Positions 1-8,714 of a stretch of 48,933 bases of DNA are shown here, piece by piece. The translations under genes and the position numbers were made by a program. The DNA is from Cryobacterium sp. (GTDB lineage: Bacteria > Actinomycetota > Actinomycetes > Actinomycetales > Microbacteriaceae): contig JAHBST010000008.1 in assembly GCA_019638975.1 (NCBI GenBank), forward strand, positions 1-48,933, written 5' to 3'. Below the pieces are notes generated by a model, which was not told where the DNA came from, searched no databases, and saw only the letters and a program-made list of their open reading frames with translations. Numbering within the stretch: the stretch's first letter is position 1; every line of letters begins with the position of its first letter.

Positions 1-2
1 TC

Positions 3-473
3 TCTCCCGCTCAGGGTTTCGCCGCCGAGGCGTCGACGACGGCGACAATCCTCGCGAGCACGCACCTCGGTTTTGCCTTGTCGACCACGCAAGTGGCGAG
101 CGGATCGATCATCGGAGCCGGGCTCGGTCGCAATCGCCGATCGGTTCGGTGGCGCGTTGCCGGCCGAATCGGCGTCGCATGGCTGGTGACGTTGCCGTGT
201 GCGGCAACCATGGCGGCGATCGCCGAACTCGTCGCGCGGCTCGGGCCCTGGGGGATCGCGGCAGATGCGCTCGCGGGGGCGATCGTGATCGTGCTGATGT
301 TCCGCCGTTCGCGACGGAATCCGGTCAATCACACGAACGTCACGGGAGAGATTCCCGTCGTTCGCCACACGCCGAGCGTCGTGATGCCGAAGGTTCCGCC
401 GAGCATCGCGAGCGCGAAACCGCCCAAGGCCGCCGCTGTCAACAACGAGATTCGTAACAGGGACGCATCATGA
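3..473 (+). CDS. Inorganic phosphate transporter, Pit family (3' part)
   Basis: The frame is open from the window edge, so the gene starts outside and only about 156 C-terminal residues are present. Near the edge the translation reads GFAAE..TATILASTHLGF followed by ALSTTQVASGSIIGAGLG, which is the repeated Pit/PiT signature of the second half of the transporter. A hydrophobic segment follows (about residues 55-95 of the visible part), then a polar cytosolic tail ending in NRDAS. Pit proteins import metal-phosphate with protons at the cell membrane. The next small membrane protein starts 25 bases downstream, so the two are probably co-transcribed. The family is clear; the exact substrate preference is not visible. 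Confidence 0.85.
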   Translation, partial: SPAQGFAAEASTTATILASTHLGFALSTTQVASGSIIGAGLGRNRRSVRWRVAGRIGVAWLVTLPCAATMAAIAELVARLGPWGIAADALAGAIVIVLMFRRSRRNPVNHTNVTGEIPVVRHTPSVVMPKVPPSIASAKPPKAAAVNNEIRNRDAS

Positions 474-498
474 TCGGGACGCGATTGAAAGGTGCGCC

Positions 499-729
499 GT
501 GATCGAGTGGCAGTCGTTCGTGCTTGTCGCGGTGGTCTCGCTCGTCGCCGCGAGCGTCATCGTCACGATGGCGGCCCTCGGCATCCGCTTGTACGAAAAC
601 GGTATTCATGTTCGCACGCCGGCAGGGCGCGAAGGCAAAGCATCGATTGCCGTGGCGCGAGTTCTCTTCGGGATGTGCGGAGCCGTCGTGCTCTTCGGCG
701 TATACCTCATCGTCCCCGCGTTCCACTGA
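499..729 (+). CDS. Small two-helix membrane protein next to the phosphate transporter
   Basis: This is a 76-residue protein with a GTG start. It has two hydrophobic segments (about residues 7-29 and 52-72) separated by a short polar loop that contains RLYENGIHVRTPAGREGK. I do not recognise a named family. Its place directly behind the Pit gene suggests an accessory or merely co-transcribed role, but nothing in the sequence proves that. The shortness of the loop rules out an enzyme domain. Confidence is moderate that it is a real gene because frame, start spacing and hydrophobic pattern are all consistent. Confidence 0.6.
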   Translation: MIEWQSFVLVAVVSLVAASVIVTMAALGIRLYENGIHVRTPAGREGKASIAVARVLFGMCGAVVLFGVYLIVPAFH

Positions 730-790
730 ATCTCTTTCCCGCGATCCCGCCGGTAGAGTTGAGTCATCCATCGTCAAAGGAGATCATCGG

Positions 791-2275
791 ATGTCTGAAG
801 CGCCGAGCGCGTTGCCCGTCCATCAGCCGGAAGGCCCCACAAGGACCGAAAGCGACTCGGTCGGATCGCTGGAGATTCCGGCAGACGCTTACTGGGGAAT
901 CCACACCGCGAGGGCGAGAGAGAACTTCCCGATCACACGCCGACCGATCTCCGTGTATCCCGACCTGATTCGGGCGCTTGCGATCGTGAAACAAGCGGCC
1001 GCGAGAGCGAACAAGGAACTCGGCACACTGAGCGCGGCGAAAGCCGATCTCATCGATCGCGTGTGCCAGGAGATTGTGGATGGCGCTCTTCACGACCAAT
1101 TCATGGTCGGAGTCATTCAAGGCGGCGCAGGAACCTCGACGAATATGAACACCAACGAGGTCATCGCGAATCGTTGCCTCGAGCTCCTCGGCAAGCCTTT
1201 CGGCGACTACGTGGACATGCATCCGATCGACGACGTCAATCGCAGCCAGAGCACGAATGACGTTTATCCGACCGCAATCAAACTCGCCATGGTCCTGAGC
1301 CTTCAGCGACTGCTCGCCGAGCACGTCAAGCTCACGGAAGCGTTCGCGCGCAAAGGCACGGAGTTCGCTCATGTTCTCAAAGTGGGCCGCACCCAGTTGC
1401 AGGATGCCGTGCCGATGACGCTCGGCCAGGAATTCAACGGATTCGCCCACACGATCGCCGAGGACTACGACCGGCTGAACGAGACGATTCCGTGGCTCAA
1501 CGAGATCAACATGGGGGCGACGGCGATCGGCACGGGCATCACCGCCGATCCTCGCTATGCGGATGCCGTGCGCCGGCACCTCGTGGAAATCACGGGCATC
1601 AACATGGTCACGTCGCCTGACCTCATCGAAGCGACGAGTGACGCCGGGATCTTCATGACCTTGAGCGGTCACTTGAAGCGGGCCGCCGTGAAACTGTCCA
1701 AAATCTGCAACGACCTCCGCTTGCTCTCGAGCGGACCGCAAGCGGGGATCGGGGAAATCAACCTGCCCGCACGGCAGGCCGGTTCCTCGATCATGCCCGG
1801 CAAGGTGAATCCCGTCATTCCCGAAGTCGTCAACCAAGTCGCCTTCAGCATCATCGGCGCGGATGCAACGGTCACCGCGGCCGCGGAGGCCGGCCAACTG
1901 CAGTTGAACGCCTTCGAACCGGTGATCGCCCACAGCATCCTGCAGTCGCTCGCGTGGATGACGAATGCGTGCTTCACGCTGCGCATCCATTGTGTGGATG
2001 GGATCACGGCGAATACGTCCCGCCTCGCCGCTCAAGTGGAGTCGTCGGTCGGCGTCGTGACCGCACTGACGCCCTACATCGGCTATGCCGCTTCGGCGAC
2101 TCTTGCGCATACGGCTCTCACGACGAATGCCTCGATCGCGGAACTCGTCGTCGAAGCCGGCCTCATGAAAGCGGAGGATGTCGCGAGAGTGCTGTCTCCG
2201 GAACGATTGAGCGGACTCATGCCGGTCACGGGTGTCATCAACGTGATTCCGGAACCCAAAACGAACGAGGATTGA
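791..2275 (+). CDS. aspA: Aspartate ammonia-lyase
   Basis: The protein has 494 residues and belongs to the fumarase/aspartase superfamily. It should convert L-aspartate to fumarate and ammonia in the cytosol. Family motifs are GGAGTSTNMNTNEVIANR (about residues 111-128), VNRSQSTNDVYPT, and the flexible-loop signature GSSIMPGKVNPVIPE (about 331-345) that carries the catalytic serine. The GGAGTS..NTNEVIAN form fits aspartase better than class II fumarase. The ATG at 791 is chosen because AAAGGAG lies about 8 bases upstream; the frame stays open further upstream but without family similarity. The N-terminal 30 residues are a polar extension. It ends only 8 bases before the convergent YtxH-like gene. 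Confidence 0.9.
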   Translation: MSEAPSALPVHQPEGPTRTESDSVGSLEIPADAYWGIHTARARENFPITRRPISVYPDLIRALAIVKQAAARANKELGTLSAAKADLIDRVCQEIVDGALHDQFMVGVIQGGAGTSTNMNTNEVIANRCLELLGKPFGDYVDMHPIDDVNRSQSTNDVYPTAIKLAMVLSLQRLLAEHVKLTEAFARKGTEFAHVLKVGRTQLQDAVPMTLGQEFNGFAHTIAEDYDRLNETIPWLNEINMGATAIGTGITADPRYADAVRRHLVEITGINMVTSPDLIEATSDAGIFMTLSGHLKRAAVKLSKICNDLRLLSSGPQAGIGEINLPARQAGSSIMPGKVNPVIPEVVNQVAFSIIGADATVTAAAEAGQLQLNAFEPVIAHSILQSLAWMTNACFTLRIHCVDGITANTSRLAAQVESSVGVVTALTPYIGYAASATLAHTALTTNASIAELVVEAGLMKAEDVARVLSPERLSGLMPVTGVINVIPEPKTNED

Positions 2276-2283
2276 CCGACTGA

Positions 2284-2847
2284 CTAGCTGTCGTCGTCGC
2301 CGCTTTCGACGTCGAGTGCCTGATCGCGGGCGTTTCCCGCCGCGATGATGACGCCGTCGACGACTTCCTCGCCCCGATCGACGATGCGATCGCGAACCTC
2401 GCGCGCGGTTTTCGACACATTCTCCGATGCGTCTTGAGCGGCTTTCGCGACCTTTCGAGACGCTGTGCGCGCTTTCTTCGATGCCTGGCGTGACGTCTTT
2501 GCCACTCGCTCTGAAACGTCTTTCGAGGTGGCCGCTACTTTCTCCGACACGTCTTTCGTCGTGACGGCGACCTTTTCAGAGACGTCCTTGGCGAGGACCG
2601 AGGTGCGCGCGGCCGCGTTGTGTATTCCGGCGGCGGCAGCTTTTGTCCCTTCGACGACTTTCTCCTGAACGATCGGCGCGTTCTCCTTGACGAATTCTTG
2701 AGTTTCCGAAACCACCTTCTGGACGCGTGGGTCCTCCCACGCCTCAGTCGCCTTCGCCTTGATTTGTTCGTAGCGCGGACGCCCGGCCCGCGCGCCGAGA
2801 ACGTATCCAAGGCCGAGGCCGACGAGGAACAGTAGTTTCAATCGCAT
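2284..2847 (-). CDS. YtxH-like protein with amphipathic 11-residue repeats
   Basis: The protein has 187 residues. It begins with one hydrophobic N-terminal segment (about residues 3-20, ending in a GYVLGARAGRPRYEQI motif typical of YtxH-type proteins). A long Ala/Lys/Val/Ser-rich helical region follows. Residues 87-152 form six consecutive 11-residue units, the first three nearly identical (KDVSEKVAVTT, KDVSEKVAATS, KDVSERVAKTS) and the last three degenerate. Such hendecads predict a long amphipathic helix or coiled coil, as in LEA and apolipoprotein-like proteins. The tail is acidic. The protein is probably membrane-anchored. YtxH proteins are often stress-linked, but no function is demonstrated by the sequence. 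The gene is convergent with aspA. Confidence 0.75.
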   Translation of the reverse strand: MRLKLLFLVGLGLGYVLGARAGRPRYEQIKAKATEAWEDPRVQKVVSETQEFVKENAPIVQEKVVEGTKAAAAGIHNAAARTSVLAKDVSEKVAVTTKDVSEKVAATSKDVSERVAKTSRQASKKARTASRKVAKAAQDASENVSKTAREVRDRIVDRGEEVVDGVIIAAGNARDQALDVESGDDDS

Positions 2848-2922
2848 ACGTCAACGGTAATGCGTCAGCCTGAGAGTGGCCACAGTAACGCCGCACGGCC
2901 GCTTCGACGATCGATCGTGGCG

Positions 2923-4425
2923 CTAGAGGGTCGCCTGTCGCCGTGCGAGTTCGTGCACGATCTCCGAGGTCGCCGAATAGAGTTCGCGATAGAGCTCGTA
3001 TTGACGGTCGTATCCGCCCGCGCGGGACGCATCCGGCACGACTGTCGTGGCGCGCGGATTCCAGAGCTCGATGTCCGCATCCACGAGCGTGCGCGCAGCG
3101 AGGAAAGCCGCGCCATAGCTCGCGCCGACCGTGACGCGGGGTACTTCCTGAGCACGCCCTGTCACGTCGGACACGATTTGCGCCCACAGCCCGCCTTGCG
3201 TTCCCCCGCCGACAGCGACGATGCGGCGGATGTCTCCACCCGCGGACTCGATCGCCTCGATGTTGTGGCGCACACCCATCGCGGTCGCTTCGAGTGCTGC
3301 ACGGTACAAATCACCAGCGTTGTGCTGCAACGTGAGGCCGGCAATGACTCCGCGTGCATTCGGATCCGCGATGGGCGTCCGTTCGCCGGCGAAATAGGGG
3401 AGCATGACCAGCCCCCGAGCCCCGGGCGGGGACTCGGCAGCGGATGCGGTCAGCGCCTCGAAGTCCATCGTGCCGATGAGAGTCTTGAGCCACGAGGTGA
3501 TCGCGCCCGAGGTCGCCATGCCGCCGGCGAGGTTCCGCGTTCCTTCGAAGGCGCCGACGGTGCCCCACAATTCCGGGACGGTCACGCGATGATCGAGCGT
3601 GTTGATGAGGAACATCGTCGTGCCGTACATGAGCATGAGGTCGCCCGGTTGCTGGGCTCCGATGCTGATCGCTTCAGACCATGCGTCGATTGTGCCGGCG
3701 ATGACGGGGATGCCTTCCGGTAGTCCCGTGAGTTTCGCGGCCTTCCCGGTGATGGTGCCTGCGATGTCACGCGGCCACACGAGCGCGGGGAGTTCGATGC
3801 TGGGCGCCAGGAGGGCGGACCACGGTTCGTACCAATCGAGAGCGTTCGTGTCGTAGAGAGGAGTCGACTGGCTTGCCGAATGGTGATCGAGAATGTAGTT
3901 GTCGGTGAGGTTCCACGCGAGCCACGAACTCGGCATGAACAATCGTCGCGCTTTCGCGAAAATGTCCGGCTCGTGTTCCTCGATCCAGGCGAGTTTCGGT
4001 CCGACCGCTTGCGTCGAGAGCGCGGATCCGCAGCGCGCGAGCACATCCTCCGCACCGAATTGAGCAGTGAGTCGCTCGATTTGCACAGTCGCACGCGTGT
4101 CGACGCCGTACAGAATCGCGGGGCGCAAAGGCGTGCCGTGGGCATCAGTCAGGAGAACGCACGGTCCCATGCCGCTGACTCCGACGGCAGAGATCGGGGA
4201 CTCGGCGGCAGCCGAGAGTTCCGACGCGATGGACACGAATTCGTCCCACCAGATTCGCGCATCCATCTCCACGTGCCCGGTGAACGGACGTGACACTTCA
4301 TGCTCGCGAACAGCGTCCGCGATGATCGCGCCGGAGTCGTCGACGACGACCCCTTTGCTGCTGGAAGTGCCGATGTCGACTCCGAGAAAACGGAAGGGGG
4401 TAGTCAGAGGTTCACCTCCCCGCAC
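2923..4425 (-). CDS. FGGY-family carbohydrate kinase, probable D-ribulokinase
   Basis: The kinase has about 494-500 residues. The N-terminal phosphate-binding loop reads GVDIGTSSSKGVVVD and the C-terminal half has AVGGGTQGGLWAQI and GASYGAAFLA, as in xylulo-, ribulo- and glycerol kinases. It should phosphorylate a ketose with ATP in the cytosol. The isomerase immediately upstream points to D-ribulose as substrate and D-ribulose 5-phosphate as product; this is inference. The frame has a GTG at 4425 with no Shine-Dalgarno sequence. A CTG at 4407 has GGGGAGG 7 bases upstream and overlaps the stop of the isomerase gene. I list the GTG as the conventional choice, but the CTG fits family length and signals better. 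It is the last gene of the GH116-isomerase-kinase operon. Confidence 0.85.
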   Translation of the reverse strand: MRGGEPLTTPFRFLGVDIGTSSSKGVVVDDSGAIIADAVREHEVSRPFTGHVEMDARIWWDEFVSIASELSAAAESPISAVGVSGMGPCVLLTDAHGTPLRPAILYGVDTRATVQIERLTAQFGAEDVLARCGSALSTQAVGPKLAWIEEHEPDIFAKARRLFMPSSWLAWNLTDNYILDHHSASQSTPLYDTNALDWYEPWSALLAPSIELPALVWPRDIAGTITGKAAKLTGLPEGIPVIAGTIDAWSEAISIGAQQPGDLMLMYGTTMFLINTLDHRVTVPELWGTVGAFEGTRNLAGGMATSGAITSWLKTLIGTMDFEALTASAAESPPGARGLVMLPYFAGERTPIADPNARGVIAGLTLQHNAGDLYRAALEATAMGVRHNIEAIESAGGDIRRIVAVGGGTQGGLWAQIVSDVTGRAQEVPRVTVGASYGAAFLAARTLVDADIELWNPRATTVVPDASRAGGYDRQYELYRELYSATSEIVHELARRQATL

Positions 4426-6035
4426 AGGTGGACGTGAACTCCAAGTCGCGCGAACAGGGCCGCTTTGGCGGTCAGCGCCTTGTCTGCGGTCGCGGCGTCG
4501 GGCGCATAGACCACTTGCGCATGGTTGGCTTTGTGCCTGGCCATGAACTGGTCGCGCGTGATGTTGTGGAGAACAACATGGGCAATCGGCCATTCGGGAT
4601 TGGTCAATTGTTTGCGGCGCTCAGTCTCTTCGGCAGGCAATTCGACGACGCTGGCCCGCCCGAGGTCCACATGAAGTTCGCCGTTTGCGATGTAGACGCG
4701 AGACCACACGATTTCGCCCGGCTTGGAGACGCCGTTGATGGTTGAACCGCCCGCGGGGAAGAATGCCGGTCCCTGTCGCCATCCCACCGCATTCTCGTAC
4801 CCGCCGAGGTGCGACGCGGGAACGGATCCGGAAATTTCGAAGACCCACACGAATTGGCCATCGAATTCCTCTCCCCACCGTACGTCGTGGAGCGTGTTTG
4901 CCGGATCGAGTCCCATCGCGGTCCACAAGCGGTTCGTGATGAGGGTGTCCACAGCCACTCCCTCATCCACTTCGTTGAAGTGGGGGAGAGCTTTGCCGTC
5001 CCACAGCACGCGCGATCCATCGCGGCTGCGCACGGGCGGACGGTCGACGTTGTTGAGCAAGCCCTCGGGAAGGTCGCTCGCGGGCGAAAGGTCCTTGAGG
5101 CCCTGCTGGTATTGGATACCTACGGCGTCGAGCCCGAAGTCGTCGCTTATGCGAAGCGCGGCGATATACATCTTGTATTGCCAGCGCAACTGATTTTCGG
5201 TGAGCTCTGTCGCTTCGTCGGCGCCGAGCTGAAACGTCATTCCCGCCTCGAGAAGCCATTCACCGACAGCATCCGCTTCGGCGTCCTCGACGAGCTGCAT
5301 CTCCGCCCACAAGGCGCTTTGCGAGAGACGCTCTTTGTAGATCCCAATGGGGTTGAGAAGTTCGTCGTCGATGATGGCGTTGTACATTCCCATGCACCCC
5401 TCATCGAAAACACCGATGATCGCCTTGTCGGCGAGGAGTTGCTCGGCCAGCGCTTCGCCGAGTTCCTTCTCGGGGCTCTCCGGCAGGGCGGGAAGCGGCC
5501 GCACATGGGAGGAGTCATGCGTGATCGTCCCGGTATCGAGCCAATGGCGGATACCATCGAGAAACCATTCATCCTCGAAATCGACACTCCAGATGGTCGA
5601 GAATTCCACGCCCATTTTCGTCAGTCCGGCGTTGAGGCCGAGAAGTCCGACGAGGCCCGGCCAGTCCGGTGCAAAGTTGGCGACGGTCAGAATGGGCCCA
5701 CGGTGCGTGCGGAGTCCGGCAAGAACGTGGTGGCTGTATTGCCACACAGCTTCCGCGACGATGAGCGGTGCGGTCGGCGGGATGGTCTTGAAGACTTCGA
5801 GTCCCATGCGTTGACTGCGAATGAATCCGTGACCGAGAACCGGATCGACGGGATTTGCTCTCTTCACCGACCAGCCGAAGCCCTTGAGAGCATCCGAAAT
5901 GCTTTGTTCGAGCGCGCGCTGAACGGGCCATCCCGGCACATTCGCGGATTCCCTCAAGTCGCCGCTGGCGATCAGGTAGGCCGTCTTCGGCTCCAGCGCC
6001 GGCGTACTCCGCTGAATCGGCACGATATAGGTCAT
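4404..6035 (-). CDS. L-fucose/D-arabinose isomerase family protein
   Basis: The protein has 543 residues and resembles L-fucose isomerases, which also interconvert D-arabinose and D-ribulose. Visible family segments are VFDEGCMGMYNAIIDDELL in the middle (the Glu is a candidate metal ligand) and ITRDQFMARHKANHAQVVYA near the C-terminus (with candidate metal-binding His). The family works as a Mn-dependent cytosolic aldose-ketose isomerase. Its ATG overlaps the TGA of the GH116 gene (ATGA) and its stop overlaps the kinase start region, so the three are translationally linked. No fuculose-phosphate aldolase lies nearby. That argues for D-arabinose to D-ribulose rather than L-fucose as the physiological reaction. 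The family call is fairly sure; the substrate is inferred. Confidence 0.8.
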   Translation of the reverse strand: MTYIVPIQRSTPALEPKTAYLIASGDLRESANVPGWPVQRALEQSISDALKGFGWSVKRANPVDPVLGHGFIRSQRMGLEVFKTIPPTAPLIVAEAVWQYSHHVLAGLRTHRGPILTVANFAPDWPGLVGLLGLNAGLTKMGVEFSTIWSVDFEDEWFLDGIRHWLDTGTITHDSSHVRPLPALPESPEKELGEALAEQLLADKAIIGVFDEGCMGMYNAIIDDELLNPIGIYKERLSQSALWAEMQLVEDAEADAVGEWLLEAGMTFQLGADEATELTENQLRWQYKMYIAALRISDDFGLDAVGIQYQQGLKDLSPASDLPEGLLNNVDRPPVRSRDGSRVLWDGKALPHFNEVDEGVAVDTLITNRLWTAMGLDPANTLHDVRWGEEFDGQFVWVFEISGSVPASHLGGYENAVGWRQGPAFFPAGGSTINGVSKPGEIVWSRVYIANGELHVDLGRASVVELPAEETERRKQLTNPEWPIAHVVLHNITRDQFMARHKANHAQVVYAPDAATADKALTAKAALFARLGVHVHLCGEVNL

Positions 6036-8560
6036 GAGGGTTCCTCCTGAGGCGTTCGTTCGGTGAAACGGATGCTGTGACCCTTCGTCACAGCGAAACT
6101 GGCGTCGGGCACTGACGCGGATTCGGATGACTCCGGCATCAGTTCTCTTCCCCACAGCGAAAGCGCCGTACCGCTGACCATGCCGCCATCGACCGTGAGG
6201 GTGACGCGCGAACCGTCGATGGCCACACGGCCCCAACCGCTGCCCGCGCTGAAGAAGCCCGAGAAAGATCCCTGCACGGCAGGGGCGAAGCTCAAGCGAC
6301 CGGTCGGCGCATCCCACTGTGCGCCCGACCAGGCAATCAACGGTGCCCAGCTGGCGAGGGAGCGGGCATAGTGATTGCCGCACTCGACTTCGTTCCACGG
6401 ATTTCGCGCGATCCCGTCGTGGCGGCGGCGCACGGCATCCACTATTGACAGCCCCTCGTCGACCAGTCCCTCGAAAATCAAGTGCGCCGCCACTTGGTAT
6501 TCGATGCCCGTCCACACTTCGTCCGAATAGACGAAAGGTATTCGCGGTCGGCCGCCGCGGGGCCAACTGCACAGCACGAGACCGCTTTCGTCATTCAGCG
6601 CGTAGGTGCGCTGAACGCTCTCGTGTTTCGACAGGTCGCTGCGGAAGTTGTAGCGGTAGACGGATTCCACGGCGCTCTTCACGTGGTCGGTCGGAAGAAT
6701 ATGCCCGAGGCCCACGAGGTGCGCGAGGGATTGCCCAAAAACCTGATCCGAGAGGCAACCGGTGCCGTATTGGTAGCGGCGCGCGTCGATGTCATCGAGC
6801 TTTTGCTCGTAGTACTCGCCATTGAAGAGGAGTCGATCCATGAGTTCGGATCCCGTGCGGGCAACCGATCGGTATCGCGAGGCCGTTGAGGAATCTCCCA
6901 TGTGATCTGCCATGTGCGCTGCGGCGCCGAGGGCAGCGAAAAACAGTGAATTTGCGAGCGAGTTCTCACCGTGGAACTCGATGTCGTAGGTGTTGTGCTG
7001 CTCGCTGTCGAGCACCCCGTCACCGTTTGCGTCCCAGTGCTCGATTGCGTATTCGAGAGCCCGTCGCGCGCCGGGCCAGCATTCGATCAGGAACTCGTCG
7101 TCTCCGCTGAAACGCCATTCCCGGTACAGACGAATGATGGTGCCAAGCTGTCCGTCGACGGCCGCGTGGAAGTCCCAGGGCGCATTCCCGAAGATGCTGT
7201 TCGCCCGGAAATTCATTCGACCGTCGTCGCGAACCTCATGAAGGAATTCGGTCCTCCGCGCGCTGCGCTCCAGTTTGGGGAATAGCCACGCCGCCGACTG
7301 GGCGTAGTTCCACACATGAGTGCAGGTTCCTTCACAGCTTCCCGCGTGGTCGAAGCTTCCTTCCCACGCCGCGAAGACGCCTCCTTCAAGTCGGAAACAG
7401 GTCGTACTGCGGAGGACCGCGAGATTAGCGCTCGCGGCATCGATTATCGGGCGCGGAATCGAGCTTTCGAAGAGAGCATCGCGGAATGCGACCGTCGTGG
7501 CTTCCAGCTCGGGGAGCGCTTCCGCGAGGCTATGCGACACGGCTACGGCATCCGGATAGAGCGTCGCGTAGTGGTTCCGCACCGTCTCGTCGGCGTGAGA
7601 GTTGTCGAGATTGATATTTCCCTGCCATGCCCGCGGGCGGTTCGGAAAGTGCCACGTCAGGAAGAATTCGAATTCCCGGGTCTCGCCAGCGGAAAGTTGG
7701 TGGCTGATGGCGAGTGAACCGACGCGCAATTTCGTGAACCAATCGGGATAGGGCGGCTCATCGATGGAGAATGCCGTTTCCGGAGTGAGTGTTCCGCGAT
7801 CGCGGAATTCGTCCCAGAAGATCTGGGCTCCATCCTGCCAATATCCGCTCAACCACTGGGGCTTTGCGGTCGCATTTGAGGCTGTGGTTGTGAGGGCCGC
7901 GGTTCCGAATCGAAGGCTGGATTCGGGCAGATTCGTCGAAAACCGGATGCCGCGCACGAGGCCGTCGTCGATCCATTCGTTCGAGGGCGACCCTTCGTAC
8001 TCGGGAAAGTGGAACACGTTGTATCCGGCAATTCCGACCGGATTTGCAAGCGATCCCGCGACCGTCACGGAAGCAACTGCACTCGTGGGATTCGTGATCG
8101 AATAGCGGATGACCGCTCCGGGTATTCCTGACGAATCGGCATCCAGCGGGACGAATGGGGTAAACGCGGTGAGTCGAATCTCGACCGGAACGTCCTCATC
8201 CTCGAAGTCGACGCGGAGGAGAGGATATTCTCCCGTCATGGCGGATGAACGCAAGCGCGGTAACCCCGCGAGCTGGCCTGCGTAGTATCCCTGATCACCG
8301 GCGTGAGGCGTCGGAAGGGTTGATTCCAGCACTTTGACGACGACCGTGTCGTGCTGCTCCACACGAATGGCAAAAAAACTGAAGGGGAGTGTCGCTCCTT
8401 TCGCGGGTCGATTGGCGAGCTCCCAATCGCGCCATTCACCCCGAGCGCCGATGGAGACGTTTCCGGTACCGATGCCGCCGAGCGGGAATGCCGCGGCGGG
8501 CGAAGAAGACCCCGGCAATGCCGAGCGCAGATCGCTGACGAAAGGCACGTCGCGATTCAC
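6032..8560 (-). CDS. Glycoside hydrolase family 116 protein
   Basis: The enzyme has 842 residues, an N-terminal beta-rich domain opening with PLGGIGTGNVSIG and GEWRDWELANRP, and a C-terminal (alpha/alpha)6 domain. The catalytic regions of GH116 are visible: EGTCTHVWNYAQSAAWLF (nucleophile region) and NTYDIEFHGENS (acid/base Asp region). GH116 members characterised elsewhere act on beta-glucosides, beta-xylosides and related substrates. There is no signal peptide, so it acts inside the cell on imported oligosaccharides. I choose the GTG at 8560 because a 13-codon upstream frame with a strong Shine-Dalgarno sequence ends exactly on it (GTGA). A TTG at 8572 is the alternative. First gene of the isomerase-kinase operon; its exact linkage specificity cannot be read from sequence. 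Confidence 0.85.
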   Translation of the reverse strand: MNRDVPFVSDLRSALPGSSSPAAAFPLGGIGTGNVSIGARGEWRDWELANRPAKGATLPFSFFAIRVEQHDTVVVKVLESTLPTPHAGDQGYYAGQLAGLPRLRSSAMTGEYPLLRVDFEDEDVPVEIRLTAFTPFVPLDADSSGIPGAVIRYSITNPTSAVASVTVAGSLANPVGIAGYNVFHFPEYEGSPSNEWIDDGLVRGIRFSTNLPESSLRFGTAALTTTASNATAKPQWLSGYWQDGAQIFWDEFRDRGTLTPETAFSIDEPPYPDWFTKLRVGSLAISHQLSAGETREFEFFLTWHFPNRPRAWQGNINLDNSHADETVRNHYATLYPDAVAVSHSLAEALPELEATTVAFRDALFESSIPRPIIDAASANLAVLRSTTCFRLEGGVFAAWEGSFDHAGSCEGTCTHVWNYAQSAAWLFPKLERSARRTEFLHEVRDDGRMNFRANSIFGNAPWDFHAAVDGQLGTIIRLYREWRFSGDDEFLIECWPGARRALEYAIEHWDANGDGVLDSEQHNTYDIEFHGENSLANSLFFAALGAAAHMADHMGDSSTASRYRSVARTGSELMDRLLFNGEYYEQKLDDIDARRYQYGTGCLSDQVFGQSLAHLVGLGHILPTDHVKSAVESVYRYNFRSDLSKHESVQRTYALNDESGLVLCSWPRGGRPRIPFVYSDEVWTGIEYQVAAHLIFEGLVDEGLSIVDAVRRRHDGIARNPWNEVECGNHYARSLASWAPLIAWSGAQWDAPTGRLSFAPAVQGSFSGFFSAGSGWGRVAIDGSRVTLTVDGGMVSGTALSLWGRELMPESSESASVPDASFAVTKGHSIRFTERTPQEEPS

Positions 8561-8598
8561 GGAGTCTCGCAATCGATTTCAAGTCCCGCGATTGCCAC
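8557..8598 (-). CDS. Short upstream reading frame coupled to the GH116 gene
   Basis: A GTG at 8598 follows GAGGAGG (8603-8609) and opens a frame of 13 codons, VAIAGLEIDCETP, whose TGA overlaps the GTG of the GH116 gene as GTGA. This is the only good ribosome binding site between the promoter and the GH116 coding frame. The peptide resembles nothing I know. It may serve to bring ribosomes to the weak GH116 start or act as a leader peptide. The operator-like half-palindrome at 8571-8580 lies inside it. Confidence 0.45.
   Translation of the reverse strand: MAIAGLEIDCETP
8571..8580. promoter_or_regulatory. LacI-type operator-like site O1
   Basis: On the minus strand this reads GAAATCGATT followed by GCG, a partial copy of the GAAATCGATTTC palindrome found at five other places in the locus. 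It lies downstream of the predicted GH116 promoter, about 70 bases from the complete site at 8639-8650. It could help DNA looping or block elongation. Confidence 0.5.
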
Positions 8599-8630
8599 AA
8601 ATCCTCCTCGATGGATGGCGTTGATTCCTA

Positions 8631-8658
8631 GGATTACAGAAATCGATTTCATGTGCAA
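8631..8658 (-). promoter_or_regulatory. Promoter of the GH116-isomerase-kinase operon
   Basis: Read on the minus strand, TTGCAC (8653-8658) is a candidate -35 box and TAATCC (8631-8636) a candidate -10 box, with a 16-base spacer. The spacer is almost filled by the perfect palindrome at 8639-8650, a classical repressor position. The GAGGAGG ribosome binding site follows about 25 bases downstream of the -10 box. Confidence 0.55.
8639..8650. promoter_or_regulatory. LacI-type operator O2, perfect palindrome
   Basis: GAAATCGATTTC is a perfect 12-base palindrome with a central CG, the usual design of LacI/GalR-family operators. It lies between the -35 and -10 boxes of the GH116 operon. The LacI-family gene ends 65 bases away on the same strand. 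Occupation would block RNA polymerase. Confidence 0.7.
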
Positions 8659-8714
8659 GCGCGGGGCCGGGTCTTCGAGATCGAGGCGCCGATTTCGAGG
8701 TGCAGAGCGGCGAA

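Noticed and set aside
764..2110. A 448-codon open frame antisense to aspA
   Set aside because: It mirrors the codon pattern of the aspartase gene, has Arg/His/Asp-rich composition and no family similarity; it is a shadow of a GC-rich gene.
2923..8560. L-fucose catabolism as the role of the isomerase-kinase operon
   Set aside because: No fuculose-phosphate aldolase or fucosidase is present, and the hydrolases next to it belong to families with D-arabinan activity, so D-arabinose is the better candidate substrate.
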